A stretch of DNA of 9,024 bases from an uncultured Pseudomonadota bacterium (GTDB lineage Bacteria > Pseudomonadota > Gammaproteobacteria > Burkholderiales > Methylophilaceae): NCBI GenBank assembly GCA_903854305.1, contig CAINWC010000213.1, positions 1-9,024 of the forward strand. Reading direction: 5' to 3'. Positions 6,362-9,024 of this stretch are shown here, piece by piece (positions within the stretch are counted from its first letter, which is position 1; each line of letters starts with the position of its first letter). The notes beneath the pieces are model-generated. The model was not told the origin of the DNA. It saw nothing but the letters and a program-made list of their open reading frames with translations, and ran no database searches. A program made the translations under genes and the position numbers.

Positions 6362-7447
6362 CTAGGCATGCGCCATGATGGAGATTGGGATACGTTTTCT
6401 GCCAAAATTTCCAGCCTTTTGATCAAACCTTCCAGCGACAGTTGTACCACAATCTGGGCATTGCCCATTTTCTGTCAGATTGTATTGATTGATCTGATAC
6501 CAGTCACGCACAATCAACGGGGTTTGGCATTTAGGACAAAATGTTGTATCTCCCTCCTGATTATGTACATTGCCGGTGTAGACAAACTGTAAGCCTGCCT
6601 GCATGGCAATGTTGCGGGCACGATTAAGTGTGGCCGGCGGCGTGGCTGGAATATCTATCATTTTATAATCAGGATGAAATGCAGAAAAATGGAGTGGCAC
6701 ATTAACGCCAAGCTCCTTTTTTATCCATTGACACATTGCAGTAATCTCCGCATCTGAATCATTTCTTCCTGGAATCAGCAAGGTGGTGATTTCAAACCAA
6801 ACCGCTGTTTCATGTTTAAGATAACGCAAGGTATCTAATACTGGCTGTAAATGTGCGCCAGTAAGTTTGACGTAAAAGTCATCGGTAAAGGCTTTCAGAT
6901 CAACATTGGCGGCATCTATTTTGGCAAAAAAATCACGTCTGGCCTGATCGTGCATATAACCAGCGGTCACCGCGACAGTCTTGATGTCGCGCGCGTGGCA
7001 GGCATCCGCCACATCCATGGCATACTCCGCAAAAATAACGGGGTCATTATAGGTAAACGCTACGCTCTTACAGCCATATTCTTCAGCAGCCTTAGCAATC
7101 GCCTGTGGAGACGCTTGATCCATCAGTTGGTCCATATCTTTAGACTTGCTGATATCCCAGTTTTGGCAAAACTTGCAGGCCAAATTGCAACCAGCGGTTC
7201 CAAAGGAAAGTACACTGCTACCAGGATAAAAATGATTCAGCGGTTTTTTCTCGATCGGGTCGATGCAAAATCCAGAAGACCGTCCATAGGTGGTGAGAAT
7301 CATCTTGTCATCTTGGCGCATGCGCACAAAACAGGCGCCCCGCTGTCCTTCATGTAATTTGCAATCACGCGGACAAAGGTCACACTGCATGCGACCATCT
7401 TCAATCATGTGCCAGTAACGACCAATATAACCAGAATTTTCAATCAT
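6362..7447 (-). CDS. amrS: AmmeMemoRadiSam system radical SAM enzyme
   Basis: 361 residues, the usual family length. The radical SAM [4Fe-4S] cluster motif CX3CX2C is intact in GTAGCNLACKFCQNW (C87, C91, C94). Before it is the family's cysteine-rich N-terminus CDLCPRDC with a further C39 (C22, C25, C29, C39), and the protein resembles pyruvate-formate-lyase activating enzymes in the following core (VAFTYNDPVIFAEYA, VDLKAF, LHFSAFHPDY). The C-terminus carries a CPKC...CPDC pair (C304, C307, C330, C333), a zinc-ribbon or second metal site. It should cleave S-adenosylmethionine to a radical in the cytoplasm and be oxygen-sensitive; the substrate of AmrS enzymes is not settled to my knowledge. 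The start ATG has AAGGGTGA about 6 bases upstream. It is the last gene of amrB-amrA-amrS, 31 bp after amrA. It may be called PflA-like in other annotations. Confidence 0.96.
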   Translation of the reverse strand: MIENSGYIGRYWHMIEDGRMQCDLCPRDCKLHEGQRGACFVRMRQDDKMILTTYGRSSGFCIDPIEKKPLNHFYPGSSVLSFGTAGCNLACKFCQNWDISKSKDMDQLMDQASPQAIAKAAEEYGCKSVAFTYNDPVIFAEYAMDVADACHARDIKTVAVTAGYMHDQARRDFFAKIDAANVDLKAFTDDFYVKLTGAHLQPVLDTLRYLKHETAVWFEITTLLIPGRNDSDAEITAMCQWIKKELGVNVPLHFSAFHPDYKMIDIPATPPATLNRARNIAMQAGLQFVYTGNVHNQEGDTTFCPKCQTPLIVRDWYQINQYNLTENGQCPDCGTTVAGRFDQKAGNFGRKRIPISIMAHA

Positions 7448-7478
7448 ATCTTCACCCTTTATTAGCGACTGATACGTG

Positions 7479-8048
7479 CTATTGAATGTCTCTTTCCTTC
7501 CACTTTGTCACTGAATAGCGAAAGAGCTTAACCTCGTCATCCCAAAACTCTGGGTGCAAGCCAGCCTTATGTTTCAGATGCCCCATGAATTGAGCAACAT
7601 CAGGCAACTGCTCCCAAACTTGGGGCAAAAAAGTGCTGCGGTGACGACCGAACTCGAATACAACACCATCAATATGCGGCTTCAATTGTGCCAATGCATC
7701 CCGTTCGGCAGTAAACATCATTGGCTGCATGGGAGATAGCAAAGAAATTTCAATCTCTGTACGCTCCAGTTCGTGCTCAGCCAACGGCAGAAAGCGCGAA
7801 TCACAAAATGCAGCGGCCTGAGCATTGAGTTTAACATCCATCAATAATGGCCGATGTGCTTCGAGCGTACCGATACAACCTCTAAGCTTTTGGTCCTGCA
7901 TCAAGGTCACGAAACTTGCACCTTTCTCCTGCAGCCATGGCAAATCCTCAACGGTACGGCCATATGGTTTGCCAAATGCACTGGAAATTGCCGAACGTGC
8001 AATCGGAATAAGCACTCGACCAACGTTATTGACATCATGATTAGTCAT
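7479..8048 (-). CDS. amrA: AmmeMemoRadiSam system protein A (AMMECR1 family)
   Basis: 189 residues from the ATG at 8046-8048. The AMMECR1 signature LRGCIGTL is at 55-62 and the conserved LPQVWEQLP at 141-149; the length matches the single-domain family. The same frame stays open upstream to 8117 inside amrB, but the ATG at 8048 is preferred: the protein MTNHDVNNVGRVLIPIARSA starts as family members do, GAGAG lies about 9 bases upstream, and it overlaps the amrB stop by 8 bp (ATGACTAA), the usual sign of translational coupling. AMMECR1 proteins are cytoplasmic and of unsettled biochemical role; their constant genetic link to MEMO and a radical SAM enzyme implies they work together on one substrate. 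All hallmark residues I can recognise are present. Confidence 0.95.
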   Translation of the reverse strand: MTNHDVNNVGRVLIPIARSAISSAFGKPYGRTVEDLPWLQEKGASFVTLMQDQKLRGCIGTLEAHRPLLMDVKLNAQAAAFCDSRFLPLAEHELERTEIEISLLSPMQPMMFTAERDALAQLKPHIDGVVFEFGRHRSTFLPQVWEQLPDVAQFMGHLKHKAGLHPEFWDDEVKLFRYSVTKWKERDIQ

Positions 8049-8847
8049 GACTAACGCTCTCGGTAAAAGCAAAAGAGGCATAACCAACCACTCGGTCTTT
8101 GTCACCGGAGGTGTCACCTGAATTACACAAATCTAACAATTCGGGTCTTAGATGATTGTGTTTGGCTGACAGAATCAAACCATTGACAGGCGTAGCGCCG
8201 CAAGCTTGTTGGTGGGTCAATGCCCCTTTCAAACTGATCACATTTTGCACGGATTTATGATCCATCGCCTGTGCGATTCCATAAGGTAAATAATGGGATA
8301 AATCAGAACTAACTACAATCAGGGTTTCCGGACCACCCCACAACGTATCAAGCACCTCAGCGACCTCGTCAGCTGTGGCATTACCAACGACCAGCGGCAC
8401 CAATTTAAAATCATCAAGAACCGTCTGTAAAAATGGAAGCTGCACCTCCAATGAATGTTCATGCGCATGTGCTGCTGGGCTTACGAAAACCTGATTCAAG
8501 CTGGCAAGCGATAAAATAGCCTCCTGATCGAGCTTAATCTTCCCCAATGGTGTTGCAAAGTAATCAACATCAGGCAGGGCCAAACCGTTTATTGGTACAC
8601 GGTGTGCAGGTCCCAGCAATATCACACTATTGATTGTTTTGCGTCCAGAGGCAAGTCGCGCATAAGCAATCGCCGCGGTCTTACCCGAGTAAATATACCC
8701 AGCATGGGGAACAATAATGGCCTTGGGATGCGCTTGAGTGCTGCCTGCAGAAGTCGCATTTAATAACTGGGCAACATCATCAACCAATATTTGCTTACTA
8801 CTAGGATAAAAGACACCTGCTACAGCAGGTTCGCGAGTAGAATGCAT
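8041..8847 (-). CDS. amrB: AmmeMemoRadiSam system protein B (MEMO family)
   Basis: 268 residues. MEMO-family landmarks appear in order: REPAVAGVFYP at the N-terminus, PHAGYIYSGKTAA (H48), LLGPAHR (H82), EHSLEVQLPFL (E130, H131), SSDLSHY (D182, H185) and CGATPVNG (C216). H48, H82 and C216 correspond to the histidine/cysteine metal-site residues known from human MEMO1, so the site looks complete. The fold is related to nonheme-iron class III extradiol dioxygenases (LigB-like), though enzyme activity in this family is debated. The start ATG 8845-8847 is chosen because AAGGAG lies 6 bases upstream; an in-frame GTG at 8862 would place that ribosome binding site inside the gene. It is the first gene of the amr operon, overlapping amrA by 8 bp. 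Confidence 0.96.
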   Translation of the reverse strand: MHSTREPAVAGVFYPSSKQILVDDVAQLLNATSAGSTQAHPKAIIVPHAGYIYSGKTAAIAYARLASGRKTINSVILLGPAHRVPINGLALPDVDYFATPLGKIKLDQEAILSLASLNQVFVSPAAHAHEHSLEVQLPFLQTVLDDFKLVPLVVGNATADEVAEVLDTLWGGPETLIVVSSDLSHYLPYGIAQAMDHKSVQNVISLKGALTHQQACGATPVNGLILSAKHNHLRPELLDLCNSGDTSGDKDRVVGYASFAFTESVSHD

Positions 8848-8870
8848 AACAGACTCCTTCACATAACAAA

Positions 8871-8884
8871 TTGATTTACATCAC
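8871..8884. promoter_or_regulatory. CRP/FNR-type binding box upstream of amrB
   Basis: TTGAT-TTAC-ATCAC matches nine of ten specified positions of the FNR/Anr consensus TTGAT-N4-ATCAA. It lies about 30 bp upstream of the amrB ATG and overlaps the edge of the proposed -10, a position that would favour repression. It also partly fits a CRP site, so the family member cannot be told from sequence alone. Confidence 0.4.
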
Positions 8885-8913
8885 TATAATGGTGTTCTAA
8901 TTTACTTTTTCAA
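8883..8913 (-). promoter_or_regulatory. predicted sigma-70 promoter of the amr operon
   Basis: On the minus strand the -35 TTGAAA (8908-8913) and -10 TATAGT (8883-8888, five of six consensus bases) are separated by 19 bp, longer than ideal. Transcription would start near 8876, giving a leader of about 30 nt before the amrB ATG. Confidence 0.4.
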
Positions 8914-8921
8914 GCCTGATA

Positions 8922-8942
8922 ATTCATGAATATTCGGTGAAT
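8922..8942. promoter_or_regulatory. overlapping ATTC/GAAT palindromes upstream of the amr promoter
   Basis: Within 21 bp there are three overlapping dyads: ATTCATGAAT (8922-8931), GAATATTC (8928-8935) and ATTC-GGT-GAAT (8932-8942). They start 9 bp upstream of the proposed -35 of the amr operon, where an activator might bind. I do not recognise the site; it does not fit the Fur or LexA consensus. Confidence 0.3.
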
Positions 8943-8948
8943 CTTTTG

Positions 8949-9023
8949 TCACTTAATCGCATCATTAAAGGGCACCTCAATTAATTCAAGTTTATAAGCC
9001 AGACAAGGCGCGATTAAAAAATT
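8949..9023 (-). CDS. possible C-terminal end of an upstream gene (partial)
   Basis: From the right window edge one minus-strand frame is open for 24 codons to a TGA at 8949-8951, ending LELIEVPFNDAIK. The residue mix is protein-like, and a gene end here, about 100 bp upstream of amrB, would fit a same-strand neighbour. Twenty-four open codons are easily expected by chance and the family cannot be named. Confidence 0.25.
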   Translation of the reverse strand, partial: NFLIAPCLAYKLELIEVPFNDAIK

Positions 9024-9024
9024 A

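Noticed and set aside
6259..6468. Minus-strand frame encoding a FPYDFPDDFPFDF-like periodic peptide
   Set aside because: The periodicity simply reflects the 12-bp DNA repeats, and the frame overlaps the real ends of amrS and the 135-residue gene.
6851..7357. 168-codon open frame antisense to amrS
   Set aside because: It lies fully opposite a well-identified gene, has no clear ribosome binding site and no recognisable domain.
8049..8117. Upstream extension of amrA
   Set aside because: It lies wholly inside the amrB coding region in another frame, and family members start at about the ATG at 8048, which has a Shine-Dalgarno and the usual stop/start overlap.

Overview
The window looks like chromosomal DNA of a moderately AT-rich Gram-negative bacterium, most likely a proteobacterium. 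A betaproteobacterium of the Nitrosomonadales/Methylophilaceae type is my guess from the gene style: multidomain c-di-GMP enzymes, a CheW-linked sensor and a complete AmmeMemoRadiSam operon. That placement is inference; there is no rRNA or other marker gene. I see no tRNA, rRNA, CRISPR array, transposase or phage gene.

Left part (1-4888): two large genes are transcribed away from each other from a roughly 355-bp divergent region. On the minus strand is a PAS-PAS-GGDEF-EAL protein with both catalytic signatures intact; its C-terminus runs off the left edge. On the plus strand is an unusual soluble protein of about 855 residues made of two copies of a helical plus double-Cache module followed by a CheW domain. 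It has no membrane segment and no methyl-accepting domain. Together they suggest that a small-molecule signal sensed in the cytoplasm feeds a chemotaxis-type kinase array, next to a cyclic-di-GMP turnover enzyme.

Middle part (4970-6304): a small minus-strand operon encodes a strongly acidic 87-residue protein of unknown function and an XRE/HTH regulator whose start codon directly follows the upstream stop. Its likely promoter is covered by three 11-bp tandem repeats containing AAATAC, a good candidate operator for autoregulation. Divergent from it is an orphan 135-residue helical protein with a strong ribosome binding site and a hairpin just upstream of that site. Three 12-bp tandem repeats and a small hairpin lie between this gene and the converging amr operon.

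Right part (6362-8847): the minus-strand operon amrB-amrA-amrS encodes the complete AmmeMemoRadiSam system: a MEMO-family protein, an AMMECR1-family protein and a radical SAM enzyme. It has tight spacing (an 8-bp overlap, then a 31-bp gap). Upstream are a plausible sigma-70 promoter, an adjoining CRP/FNR-type box and a nest of ATTC/GAAT palindromes. At the right edge, 24 open codons on the minus strand could be the tail of another gene, but this is weak.

Most promising for novelty are the tandem double-Cache/CheW architecture, the acidic-protein/XRE pair with its phased repeats, and the orphan 135-residue gene.
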